Below are positions 34,801-44,994 of a stretch of 64,000 nt of DNA, one piece after another. The stretch's first letter is position 1. Every line of letters starts with the position of its first letter. The stretch is from Mya arenaria (taxonomy: Eukaryota; Mollusca; Bivalvia; Myida; Myidae): contig NC_069126.1 of NCBI RefSeq assembly GCF_026914265.1, forward strand, positions 38,567,725 to 38,631,724, given 5' to 3'. Below the pieces are notes generated by a model. The model searched no databases. It was given only the letters and a program-made list of their open reading frames with translations, and had not been told where the DNA came from. The translations under genes and the position numbers were made by a program.

Positions 34801-34895
34801 CTTTCGCTCAGTGTATTTATTCTTTCGCTCAGTGTTAAATGGCAGAGAGTTGTAGCGTTACAGGGATACATGAGAAATGTCAAAATAATAAAAAA
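31836..34895. mobile_element. 3.06-kb element H with about 0.6-kb inverted arms
   Basis: Left arm 31836-32437 and right arm about 34297-34895 are inverse copies. Outer ends TTTTATTATTTTGACATTTCT pair, as do ACACTGAGCGAAAGAATAAA (two tandem copies in the left arm, matched in the right) and CGTCACGAAGCGCGTGCCTA. The 1.86-kb centre has no recognisable transposase. The arms are somewhat diverged, with several visible differences. Long inverted arms with a non-coding core fit a foldback-type or non-autonomous DNA element; no target duplication was seen. Confidence 0.75.
32438..34296. other. core of element H, no gene recognised
   Basis: Holds a partial internal echo of the arm (ACTGGTTGGAGAGCAGTAGC near 33107), a G-rich stretch at 32837-32862, and the palindrome TGCGCATGCGCA at 33334-33345 (NRF1-like). 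Frames at 32438, 33045 and 33308 carry no domain. Confidence 0.5.
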
Positions 34896-35799
34896 GTATC
34901 GTTGATTGCTCATTATTGTAGCTAGTCAAAAAGTATTTTTAAAATATCCAGAGCAGCCAGAAGGTAAGCATAAGCTCTATTGGTCTCAGTTGGGAGACTT
35001 GTTTGTCCCAAACTACATTTTTTTTTCAATTTTCTTGCGGTTCTGAAAACAGTGCAGCTAGTAATGGGACTTGGACTGGGGACTCCCTGTTTGCAAGTTT
35101 GTGCTCTATCAACTTGCCTCAAAGGCCCTTAAAACTTAAAATAACTTAAAGCTTGCAGTTGAATTGTTCAACCAGCTCTGCAAACTGTTCCTGATAACTT
35201 AATTTGCAAACAATCTGACCTGTGTGGGTTAGTACTGGGACACACTCATGAACCGTATAATATTAGTACGGTAAACCTGGGTGCAAAAGTGGGACAGGTT
35301 CAGATCTTGAACCCCACGACTGATGAATACTTGAGCTCAAGCAATGGCTTTATTAAAACAGAAACCACCTTGCATTTAAAGAAACATGTCAACCATATTT
35401 TAAGCTTCAGAAAGAAAACAGCCTGTTTATAAATAAATAGATTATTCATTTTTTATTTCAGATCTTGACATGGATCCAAGATGCTGGTAACTAGGCGGAA
35501 CGGATTGTTTCACAGAACTGCAGGTTTCTGGATGGGTAACTAAATTTCCATATTTCCTGTTTACTTGTGTTATTTATAATCAAGATAAAAGTTAATACAC
35601 CACAAGAGCAAATCAAGTGGAAAGCGTTATGTATGTATTTACAGTCAGTTATTAGCATTTCTTTTTACCAAATCTCAATTTAATACAAACTTTTAAGATT
35701 ATCATGCATATAGTTTGATGCACATTCTATAATTATAATATTAAAGATGTGCAGCATATATATGGAATGATCCACATCACTGGATACTGTATATATGTA
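34896..35799. other. SINE fragment and exon-like signals, no gene
   Basis: On the minus strand at about 35050-35130 GAGGCAAGTTGATAGAGCAC and CCAGTCCAAGTCCC resemble the A and B boxes of a tRNA-derived SINE. At about 35455 a TTTATTTCAG followed by ATCTTGACATGGATCC looks like a splice acceptor without a long frame. Neither is firm. Confidence 0.4.
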
Positions 35800-36067
35800 A
35801 CATTGCATGTGAAAATGCATAGCAACAAGTGATATAAGACTGCTGAAAAAATCACATTGCAAGTTTTCACATTTATTTTCAAAAATTGAGGTTTTATGCA
35901 TTTTTCAAAAACATTAATTTGCGACAGAAATATGAAAACTGCGATAAAATCTTTTGTCAGCATTCTTGTATCGCTGGTTTTCAGATGTTTACACAAAATT
36001 GGCTCATCCCTGGACAAAAGATAAAATATTATCAAAACTGTTAATCCGTAAGAGTGCAGCCTTAAAG
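35800..36067. mobile_element. MITE-like family A, copy 5 (left-truncated)
   Basis: CAAGTGATATAAGACTGCTG and TTGTCAGCATTCTTGTATCG pair inversely around the family core, and the right end reads TAAGAGTGCAGCCTTAAAG. The left outer third is missing. Confidence 0.75.
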
Positions 36068-36678
36068 AAAACAAAAGAAATAAAAAGGGTTTTTAATGAT
36101 TTCTAGCAGATAAGTCTGTTGTCAAAGAACCAAATTCAAGGTATCATTATAGCCGTCCATCATGTCAGAGACAATACACTAATGTTATTGTATTATATTT
36201 GTATATGATGTATAGGTTCTAATTATTAGGTCTATAAATCCTGCTTTAAGAGATTTTGAGTTGTGCCCTTTATCTAACTGAGAAAACAACAGATGTTTTA
36301 TTATATGTATTTTACAAGTGGCTCTGTGAAATATTCTGTGACTGTTAAAAGGTGTAAATTTAAAATATCTTGTATATGTACTCAATTTTTTTTTTATCAT
36401 TGTTTTTTTTGCTCTTAAATAATTTTTGTTTTTCGTTTCAGAGACTCAGCGCCATGTCACAAATACTTCAGAACCTAGAATGAAAGTTACCGAAAGAGCA
36501 ATAGACTTTCCAATCTCTACAAAATTCATCTTAACTGTTCTTCAAGGTGATACTTGAGACTACCAAAGACTTTTCAAGGACAGAATTCACAAAACAGTTT
36601 ATGCCACCATCTCATATCAAAGGATTGTGCTTGAGTTGAACAGCCTTCAAACAGAAGCTGTTTCAACACCTTCAATGT
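36068..36678. other. nothing firm; acceptor-like site
   Basis: TTTTTCGTTTCAG at about 36440 precedes about 240 bp of less AT-rich sequence with no long frame. It could be a non-coding exon, but no donor or partner exon is evident. Confidence 0.35.
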
Positions 36679-38043
36679 GTTATGCTGTAAAAATTCGAGT
36701 ACTTTTGTGTAATGAAGTTTTACGAAATGTCATCAATACTTTTCATGTTTCATAATTTTAGAATATTTTGTCTGTTAGAAACACATTCCTGGTGCTTAAA
36801 GTGAATTTTGATAATAGCCAAATTATTTCATGACATTTATTACTCTATCCAAACATGGTTGTCAAACTTTATAATATAGTATACACAGCGTATAGCATTT
36901 TATTATCAATTAGTCTGTGGAATTATTTTTCTTGACAACCTATCACTACGTCTAAAGATTGTTGCGAAACTTTTGATTGTAATATAAACAGAATGCCCGG
37001 CTTAACTGATAATTGAGATTAAGTCAGACAATGACATTTTTAGGGCCCAGCCCCTAGTGTCCCCTGCGTCTGGATTAATTGTCTCAATTTCATTGGCATG
37101 TATTGGCATGACTTTTTGTAACATCCTTTGTCATTGGATAATGATAGTTTTGGCAATTCTCTAAAAAGTTGTGTCTTTCCTCGCTCGAGTCACTTTTACT
37201 GTTGACTTCGAAGTGTTTCATCTCATAATAAAACGAGGAAATATACACATTTTTGATCCTTTTTAGGTAAGAATTTTGCTTATTTGTGTAAGGTTGTTCT
37301 ATCTTTTTTTAATGATTAACAGTTGTATTTGAGACTTAAATGTTTCCGTTTTAGAAACATGCTATAAAGTTATTCCAATGATATTGTATTAAGTATTTAA
37401 AGATAATTTAGAATGGAAAATCAGTCTTGATATGTTTATAAATGTTTTTATACATTTCTTATAATTATCACGTTCTGATTAGGTATAACTGATTTATGTA
37501 AGAAGCGTATTATTGTCTATGGCTTATACACCCAAGTCACATCTAAGCGCTGTACACTTTTCGGTCATTCTTTTGGCTACATTGTTCGCTTTTCGTTAGA
37601 TAGTTAACTTAGTCGTTCTATGATCAGGAAGCGATTGAAAAAAGAGCAGAAATTTGTCAGTCAAAAAGTTTTAAGCTTATCTGATTCTTTTAAGACGACA
37701 AAAGATGTTGACATGTATGTATATTGCTTCTTTGTATACTTTTGAAACCAACTAACTCAGAAATTGATGTGAGACTTTGCAATGCATTGTTTGTTCATCT
37801 AATTGCTAATTGTCAATCAAGATTAATTTGTAATTTAAGAGAAACTTATTATTTGACAATATTGAAATCATTATTATTCTGTATTATGAAATGTTGTTAA
37901 TACTTATGATACATGTATATGTACTTGACTTTTACTGTTGACTTCGAAGTGTTTCATCTCATAATAAAACGAGGAAATAGACACATTTCTCGATCCTTTT
38001 TAGATCTCGGGAAGGAGTCATTAAGAGTCGTCCACGCGGCACA
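36679..38043 (+). repeat. 1.36-kb direct repeat, copy 2
   Basis: Copy of 28822-30183, with the same TG start, CA end and internal 75-bp repeat (about 37193-37267 and 37930-38006). The copies differ by single bases and short indels. Being direct and about 7.9 kb apart, they could recombine to delete everything between. Confidence 0.8.
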
Positions 38044-38354
38044 AAAAATGGATTCATTCTGATTCAGTTTACTCTTGCTGTGATCTGAGCAACTATTTAC
38101 ATCAGTTCAACATTGTAAATTGTTTAAACTTGAAAATTCTGTCTTCTTGCAACTCACATGAATCTATTTACTGTAGACTTTGATGTTGACTCTATACAGG
38201 AAGAAGAGATCATCTTTATACATGCTGGCATATCATTTAAAAAGGAAACAAATTTTATAACCAACATACTGATTTGTTATGTCATCCAAGGACTCAGCTA
38301 CTGACTCAATTTATAAATACTTCAAAGGAAAAAATGTCTCTGTCAATATAATTA
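38044..38354. other. nothing recognised
   Basis: AT-rich spacer up to the TA next to the following element. Confidence 0.4.
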
Positions 38355-38392
38355 CTGTTGTGCATAATAAGACATTTTTTATTATGCCCCCT

Positions 38393-39205
38393 TCGAAGAA
38401 GAGGGGTATATATATTGCTTTGCACATGTCGGTCGGTACCGTCTACCGTCTGTAGACCAAAGCTTGTCCGAGTGATAACTCAACAATTTCTGGACGTATG
38501 GTCATCAAACTTGACATGAAGGTTGGGCCTGACCATAAGATGATTTTAGGGCTCATCGGGACAAAGGTCAAGGTCACAGTGACCTTGAATGGTAAATTAA
38601 TTTTAAAGCTTGTCCGAGTGATAACTCAACAATGCCTAGACCTATGGTCATCAAACTTGATATGGAAGTTGGGCCTGACCAGTAGATAACCCCTATTGTT
38701 TTGGGGGATCATCGGGCCAAAGATCAAGGTCACAGTGACCTTGAATGGTAAAAGGTTGTCCTAGTGATAACTTGACAATGCCTGTACCCATGGCCCTCAA
38801 ACCTGACTCGGAGTTGTGTCTGACCTGTAGATGACCCCTTTTCATTTTTGGGGTCATCGGGTCAAACGTCAAGGTCACAGTGACATTGTTTGAAAAAAAG
38901 CTTGTCTGTGTGATAACTTGTCAATGCCTTAACCCATATCTCTCAAACTTGACATTTAGATTTTTGTAGACCAGCTGATGACTCATATGGATTTTGAGGT
39001 CATAAAGTCAAAGGTCATGGTCATAACACACTCTATCCTCACACTTTGAATGGTCATAATCTTAAAACTGCCTCAATGGCATCCAATGTCTGTGACTAAT
39101 CAGCTGTCATTTCGGTCCATGCTTGTTTCATTCAATTGTTCATATAATCCTGACAACATGGCGCTCAGGTGGGGGCATAATGTTTGACAAACATCTCTTG
39201 TTGAT
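38393..39205 (+). repeat. ATTATGCCCCC repeat family, copy 2 (complete)
   Basis: Head ATTATGCCCCCTTCGAAGAA, then about four units of roughly 150 bp with CAAGGTCACAGTGACCTTGA, then the tail CATGGCGCTCAGGTGGGGGC and ATAATGTTTGACAAACATCTCTTG. It has the same head-core-tail cassette as copy 1 at 19078. Frames on both strands are by-products. Confidence 0.85.
38571..38741. promoter_or_regulatory. two perfect IR3 AGGTCA sites
   Basis: AGGTCACAGTGACCT lies at 38571-38585 and 38727-38741; a third at 38872-38886 differs in its last half-site (TGACAT). They are overlapped by TCAAGGTCA, the extended half-site used by SF-1/ERR-type receptors. Activity is untested. Confidence 0.45.
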
Positions 39206-40192
39206 ACTTGGCTCATTTCTTACATGTAGCTGTAACATTTTGGGCAACTTCTCAAATATTTTGTTTAAGACATTTTTCATCCATCTCATCTAAGCTTAAG
39301 TTAATGTTCATGTTAACTTTTATGACTGCCTGTTTATTGTACTTTTTATAAATTATTTTCAATGACTTTTTCTCAAGAGCCATTTGGCTTAGTATGTCTC
39401 CTCCTGAAATAGACTAATTCTTTTAGCTCGAGTTGTCTGTCTGTCCGTCTGTAACAAATTGTGTCTGCTCCATGTCTCTTTAACCTTTTGAAGGATTTGA
39501 TATAACTTCCCACAAATGTACACCATATTGAGAGGAAGGGTTTGTTATTATAACTGTTGAGCAGTTTCTGAACTTGACTGTATTATATCTTGCATTTACC
39601 TCAAGCTGTTAAGTGAACAATATAACATTGACCAATACAAGGAACTAAACCTTCTAGGTCACCATTTTGGAATAAAGTAATACTTAAAGCTCATATTTCC
39701 ATAAGAATCTGCTCATATACAGTTTAAATAGCTTATACAAGTATATCATTTTAACATAACATCAGATCCTCCACTGTTTTATGTTTGCAACATTTTTGTT
39801 TTAAACTTTGATTTATATATCATGACTTTTATGAACAAATACCAAACAGCAACTCACAGATCTATGCTCATTTGGGCAGAATTTTGTAAATCCAAGCATT
39901 GTCATTTGATTTTCAATGCTTTTTGGCAAATTGGGGCATTTTCTGTCACATTAAAATCAATATTAACAATAAATCTCCAACATATTTTTGTGCCCATTCT
40001 TTGCCAATTATTTGTTTGTCTATTAGTATACATGTATGTTTATTCATACTGTTTGTCAAAATAACGAATGAATAAAATGTTTGAAATATTGTATTTGTTC
40101 ATAATTTATTTATTATGACAAAAAGATGACTGCATTTTGTTTTATTTCACATCATGATCACATAATAAAAAATGTCTTATTATGCACAACAG

Positions 40193-41675
40193 TAGAGCGA
40201 GACTTGAAGAAGTATAGTGATATAGCCACTGGTGTTTGTCTGACTTTCTCCTACCCAAGAGGGCATGTGTTTGAATCCCAAGTTGGAAAACACAGTTCAA
40301 AGGTCAGTTGATGTATCCTGATTGCAGGCAAAGAGAAACACTCTATGATGGGCACCTGTAAAATAGAAGATACATAAATCTTTACTATTATCCACAAAAC
40401 GTGAAAGTTGTTAGTAAAATAAAAAAGAAATGGTCTACCATTTTTTTTCAAATACAATTCTTGATAATATTTCTTGTAAAAGTACACATTTATCTTAAGA
40501 GATAAAAAAACAACACTACAGTACAAATTTGTTTTGTAAAAGCCATTTCTCAAATTCAAATGAAATGCCTGCCTTGACAGTGATATTTTGTATTATGATT
40601 ACATAATTTGGTAAAAAATCGGTAGTTTGCAAGAAGCAGTAGCAAGTATTTTCTTATATCATACTATGTTTTAATGGCAATTGCATCTGTATTTGAAAGA
40701 CTGGGTCTAATAACAATAAAAAATCTAATAATAATCCTACTCCCCGATTACTGTTTGCATAGTTTTTGCAATAGTTGGCTTAATCATACGCTGAGATATA
40801 CAGTCATACCCAATGCTTTTCAGTGCTGCAACACTGCATCTCAGATGACTGAGCTTTTCTTTCAAAAGATTGCAATCAACAACAAACAAAGAGGATACTG
40901 ACAATAGGTATACCTATTTGTAATGACAAATGTCATTTGTATACTGGTTAGTATATAGAATTGTATATTAAAACATATTTGAGTGTGTAAACTTACATAC
41001 CTTAAGATACAGTTCAAATAATATTCGCTAACTAAACTCTTTCTTATATTTGTTCTTCCGGGGTTTTCAATCGAATAGAACAAAGAATTAACGAACGTAA
41101 TAGTACATTTACCTTTTGGGATGTGATTATTTAACATGTTAACGCCATAACAATTATTATACACAGTAGAAGCGATAAGAAATGAATATAGTTGGTATCG
41201 AAATGTGTCATAACCAGAAAACATTGCAATGTGACACAGAAACAGCTGTTTAAACGGGTCAAACCTTGCCGTAGCAACCGTAGTCGACAAAAGGTTACCA
41301 CCCACTATATTTATTAAAATAAATAGTAAATATCTATTTTGATTATTCGAAAAGCGAAGCAGATCAAATCACTATTTGCGATTTTTTTTAGTATACTCAC
41401 ATCTACGGTTTGTTTACATTTTTAGTCCGATTCTTCCCCCTTTTGAAGAGTAATTACGTACGAAAGCGTTAATAAAACGGTCGCAGAAATCATCGTACGC
41501 AACTTCGTACGAAGTGATCGCTTGCTTAACATGCATTCATAAAAAAATAGTTATGCATGACGAAAGTTGGCTCTTGAAATAACCAAACTGTCAATAGTTG
41601 ATAACAACGACGATTTTGAAACCAGGCAGCTCTCCCTTTATATTTTTCTGCACATACACCAGAGGCACCGTCCCT
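40193..41675. other. nothing firm
   Basis: A weak tRNA-like stretch lies at 40228-40285 (GATATAGCCACTGG and GTGTTTGAATCCC). The minus-strand frame at 40862-41305 (147 codons) begins at GTG, not ATG, and matches no family I know. Confidence 0.4.
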
Positions 41676-42179
41676 CAGCACTTTCAGTGCTTTGATTACC
41701 ATAGTACTTAAAAGGGTGAGGAAATGCCAGCGTTTTGTATATAACGGACTCTGGTCAGTTTGACGGACAAAATGGCGGATAGCAAAACGGCTTATCAGAA
41801 CTGTATTCTGATTGGCTGATAGGACCTGTCAATCAAATCCTGTCGTAATTCGTGGTTGTCGTGGATATTCGCGCAGTGATTCAGATTATGTAAATGGTCT
41901 GATCGGTCTTTAAATAGTTCTAAGAAGAGTGAAGCATTATTTCTTGAAAGGTGCGTGAAAACTGTTTTCTGGTGACATTTGAAGCGAGAAATAATTAACT
42001 CGCGTTCTAAATATTGCCACAAGACAAGGTTTCCATGATGCGCTACAGACGACAGTCTTCAACCAGGGAAGTAATTACAATGTGGTAACCATTAAAAGAA
42101 GTTCCATACGGGCATTTTATCTTCGCCCGTGGGCAAGATAAGAATTTCTAGCATGGTTAAATTAATGGATCTACTTATC
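41676..42179. other. hairpin motif copy and unassigned sequence
   Basis: CAGCACTTTCAGTGCTTTGATT at 41676-41697 is an inverse copy of the 22-bp motif. A 75-codon minus-strand frame at 41795-42022 is unassigned. ACAAAATGGCGGATAGC at about 41768 looks like a start context, but the frame closes after 15 codons. Confidence 0.4.
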
Positions 42180-42556
42180 TGAGGTGGGAGAAAATTGAAT
42201 CTTTCTGTCAATGCACCAAAACCATATTCTTCTTGCAATACTATCTAATGATTCAAATTTCCCACATACTTATTAATATACATGTTCGCACAACAATTGT
42301 ATTATCAGTATACAGGCGAAGATGTTTATTTGTAACGGTTTTACATAAAGTTATGAGTCCTATCTCGCAAGCTTTTAATTCCAAAACATTTATGTGAAAT
42401 GTTTGATCAACTGGACTCGAATATCCACACATTTTAGAACCAGTTGTTACATTATATGCGCCATGCATATTGTTGGATGGGTCTGTATAGATAACAATTT
42501 CTGGACATTTTAATCCGATGTTTTTGTAATTTTTTTCAACATAATGTATCCACCAC
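42180..42556 (-). pseudogene. DIRS RNase H fragment
   Basis: Starting at the insertion border, the frame reads WWIHYVEKNY, then IVIYTDPSNNMHGAY (first acidic box), HINVLELKACEIGL (second) and LRLYTDNT (third). After that it shifts, and a homologous stretch (SLDSIARRIWFWCIDRK) continues in another frame to about 42180. The final HMPGKSN box of copy 1 is not preserved. Confidence 0.75.
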
Positions 42557-43923
42557 CAGGGGCGTAGCTAGGCCGTTTCGAAGTATACGCACACTTGCGG
42601 CTGCAATTGGCGGAATGCCCTTATGGGGGTTCAGGGGGGCGGTTTTGACATAAGTCAGAATGATACTGTATAGCAAAATAAATTTCTTAGTACATGATCA
42701 TTAGCATTTAATCAACGAATATTTAATTTAAAAATGCTATGTCTAAAACATATTCGTGGGAAATTAAAAAATGGTAATTGTCTTAAATAATGAAAATGCA
42801 AATGAACGTTTGTTATAAGATTTTCTTAAGTTCATTTAACATTTTCAACACAAAACAAACTTCTATTTCATAGCAAAAGGTCGTTTAAAGTATGCACTGA
42901 AGGGAATTGTCAACGATTACTTCATAAAATTACACCCGAAAGAGTAATGCAATTCGTCGATGCTTCCTCTGGACGAAGATCTCTATTACCCGTTGCGTTT
43001 CGATTTCCCATTCACAGTAAACGTTAAGCAGTCAGAGACCGGACGAGTGACGACAAATTTAATTTGGGAGGGGGGTATATAAAAAAGATCCTTCACATTG
43101 TAATGCAATGTTACAGAAGGTATACTCGAGAAAAGGTCAAGGACAATTTCTGTGGTATTCATAAGTATAATCACAAGCTGCAGGGAGCCATTAAAATTTT
43201 ACCGAGTCGTGAACATTCATGAAGCATATTTTACCCGCAGTATATTCGACAATTTCGAGAAATGGGTGTCAATATCTGTAAAGAATATTTGTTTATCTGA
43301 TATATGAAATAAATAGCTATTAGCACATCTTTAAGAGCAAAATATATCATGAATATAAACAATTAAAACAGACACTTCTATTTTAAATGTGTGCTTTAGC
43401 GTCCTCTAATATCAAATGCTACGGGACATTACACATTTAATTATGCTTCACAACTAACCTAGATACAAAATGTACCTTCTTGAGAAGGAAAACTCATAGA
43501 AATGTTTCCATTTTGCTGCTAAGATGTTTCGTTTATCAGCATTGTCAACTGTTTGAAGATTATCTTTGAACTTGTTAAGATGAGGAGGTTCAAGGTTGGC
43601 GTTTGACATTTTGAAACTTGCCACTTTGTAAACATCGTTCGGATATATCCAGTATTTATCGACGATTCATTCATGACTGAACAATAAGGGAAACTAAAAA
43701 AAAATGTGTACCTTCAACTAAACGGTACACGAGGAGGCTCTTACTGAATAAAAGGATTTTTTTAAAGATTTATTTGTCTCACATATTTAAAATAGGCGGC
43801 CCGCGAACGCTTCACCTCTCTTACCCTTCAGTTTTTATTGCATTTTTGGCCCCAAATATTTTCTGACTTGTGCGACGAATTGTACGCACGGGCGTATTGT
43901 GCGTAACGGCAGCTACGCCACTG
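42557..43923. mobile_element. 1367-bp DNA transposon, CAGNGGCGTAGC ends, 5-bp target duplication
   Basis: The ends CAGGGGCGTAGCTAGGCCGT and (inverse) CAGTGGCGTAGCTGCCGTTA are flanked by ACCAC on both sides (42552-42556 and 43924-43928). Removing the element and one ACCAC restores an unbroken DIRS frame across the RT/RNase H junction (LQWWIH, as LDWWIG in copy 1). CAG-GGCGTAGC ends are typical of hAT elements, but hAT normally makes 8 bp; hAT-like groups with 5-6 bp exist. Inside, a minus-strand segment from an ATG at about 43609 reads MSNANLEPPHLNKF and onward to AAG-GTACAT near 43487. It is exon-like but unassigned. No full transposase. Confidence 0.8.
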
Positions 43924-43928
43924 ACCAC

Positions 43929-44973
43929 TGTAAGGAAACGTCTATGCTTCTCGGCACATTAAGATATCAAAATTTACTCTATGCTTTTTCAATTGGATTT
44001 CTTTTATCTTTTCAAGAGGCCTGATGTATAAAGGAGCATGTTGAACACCTGGTTCTGCCGCGATTAGTTTACCGACAAGTTTAGCAAAATTTCGTATTGT
44101 TGTTCTACTGGTAAAAAGCATATCTCTACATACAGCGAAAATATCATAGCATTTCTCCTTCGTCTACCTTACTGTCATTGAGACTGAACACAATACGAAG
44201 CCTAAATATATAATCTTTGTACATGGAATAAGAACGGACTTTTCTAAATTTACCGTTAAACCCAGGTTGTCCATTCATTTCATGGTATCAATTACATTCT
44301 GTGCACACGAATCGCAGTTATCTCCGGGCAAACACGAATCATCGATAAAGTAAACACTTCTGTGACCAATGGACCTGAGATAAGCAAATACTGGTTTCAT
44401 CAATTTTGTCCAAATTCTAGGGCTGCATGAATATCCCATTACTAGCATGGTAAACTGCCACTTTTGACCCTCGAAGATAAACCGGAAATATTTACGATCT
44501 TGTTCTCTGATTCGAATTGAATTGTGAGCGTCCGTTAAATCCACAGATGTAAGATAACAATCTTTTCTGACCATGTTAATTGCCGTTCGTAAAGATTCCA
44601 TCTTAAAATGTAATTTTTCAACATAATGTTCATTGAAGTACTTGAGGTTTAATATTACGCGTACGCGTCCATCTTTGTTCGGTCTGATAAAAATGATAGA
44701 AATGAATTCATTGTTTGTGATTTCAGATGCCTTTTCAATAATTCTACATTCAAAAAATCTATTTAATTCATTGCGAATTTTAGTATTGTCATCGTCCGAA
44801 AAATTAATTAGTTTTGGAACATATTTTTGTTGCGGAATGTCGCATAGCTCTATAGTGCAACCTATTATTAGTATTAAGTATCCATTTGTCTGTAGTAACT
44901 GTTTCCCATACATTGATATTATCCCCAGTTTTTCCAGCTCGAAAATTTTCAGCTGTGTTGCAAAAATGTACAT
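43929..44973 (-). pseudogene. DIRS reverse transcriptase
   Basis: The open part (44973-44275, up to 232 codons) has KDGRVRVILNLKYFN (motif 1/2 region), YLTSVDLTDAHNSI (motif A), KYFRFIFEGQKW, LVMGYSCSPRIWTKLMKPVF (motif B) and the catalytic FIDDSCLPG (motif C, Phe in place of the usual Tyr). Beyond 44275 homology continues with stops, including FAKLVGKLIAAEPG-type sequence near 44060, until the insertion border at 43929. N-terminal residues PKLINFSDDDNTKIRNELN match the start of DIRS RT domains. Confidence 0.85.
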
Positions 44974-44994
44974 TGATATCTTTACTTACAGATA

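Larger units (their letters stand above)
38355..40192. mobile_element. 1.84-kb element with perfect 26-bp inverted ends
   Basis: The 26 bases starting CTGTTGTGCATAATAAGACA at 38355 are matched exactly in inverse at 40167-40192. TA lies directly outside each end, as expected for a TA target duplication of the Tc1/mariner type. The interior holds the ATTATGCCCCC repeat (38393-39205) and about 950 bp of AT-rich DNA without a transposase. A non-autonomous element is the best reading. Confidence 0.7.

Noticed and set aside
28822..38043. A complete LTR retrotransposon bounded by the 1.36-kb repeats
   Set aside because: No primer site, polypurine tract, target duplication or gag-pol was found between the repeats, so it is kept only as a possibility.
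40862..41305. 147-codon minus-strand frame as a gene
   Set aside because: It opens at GTG, has no recognisable domain, and AT-rich DNA gives such frames by chance.
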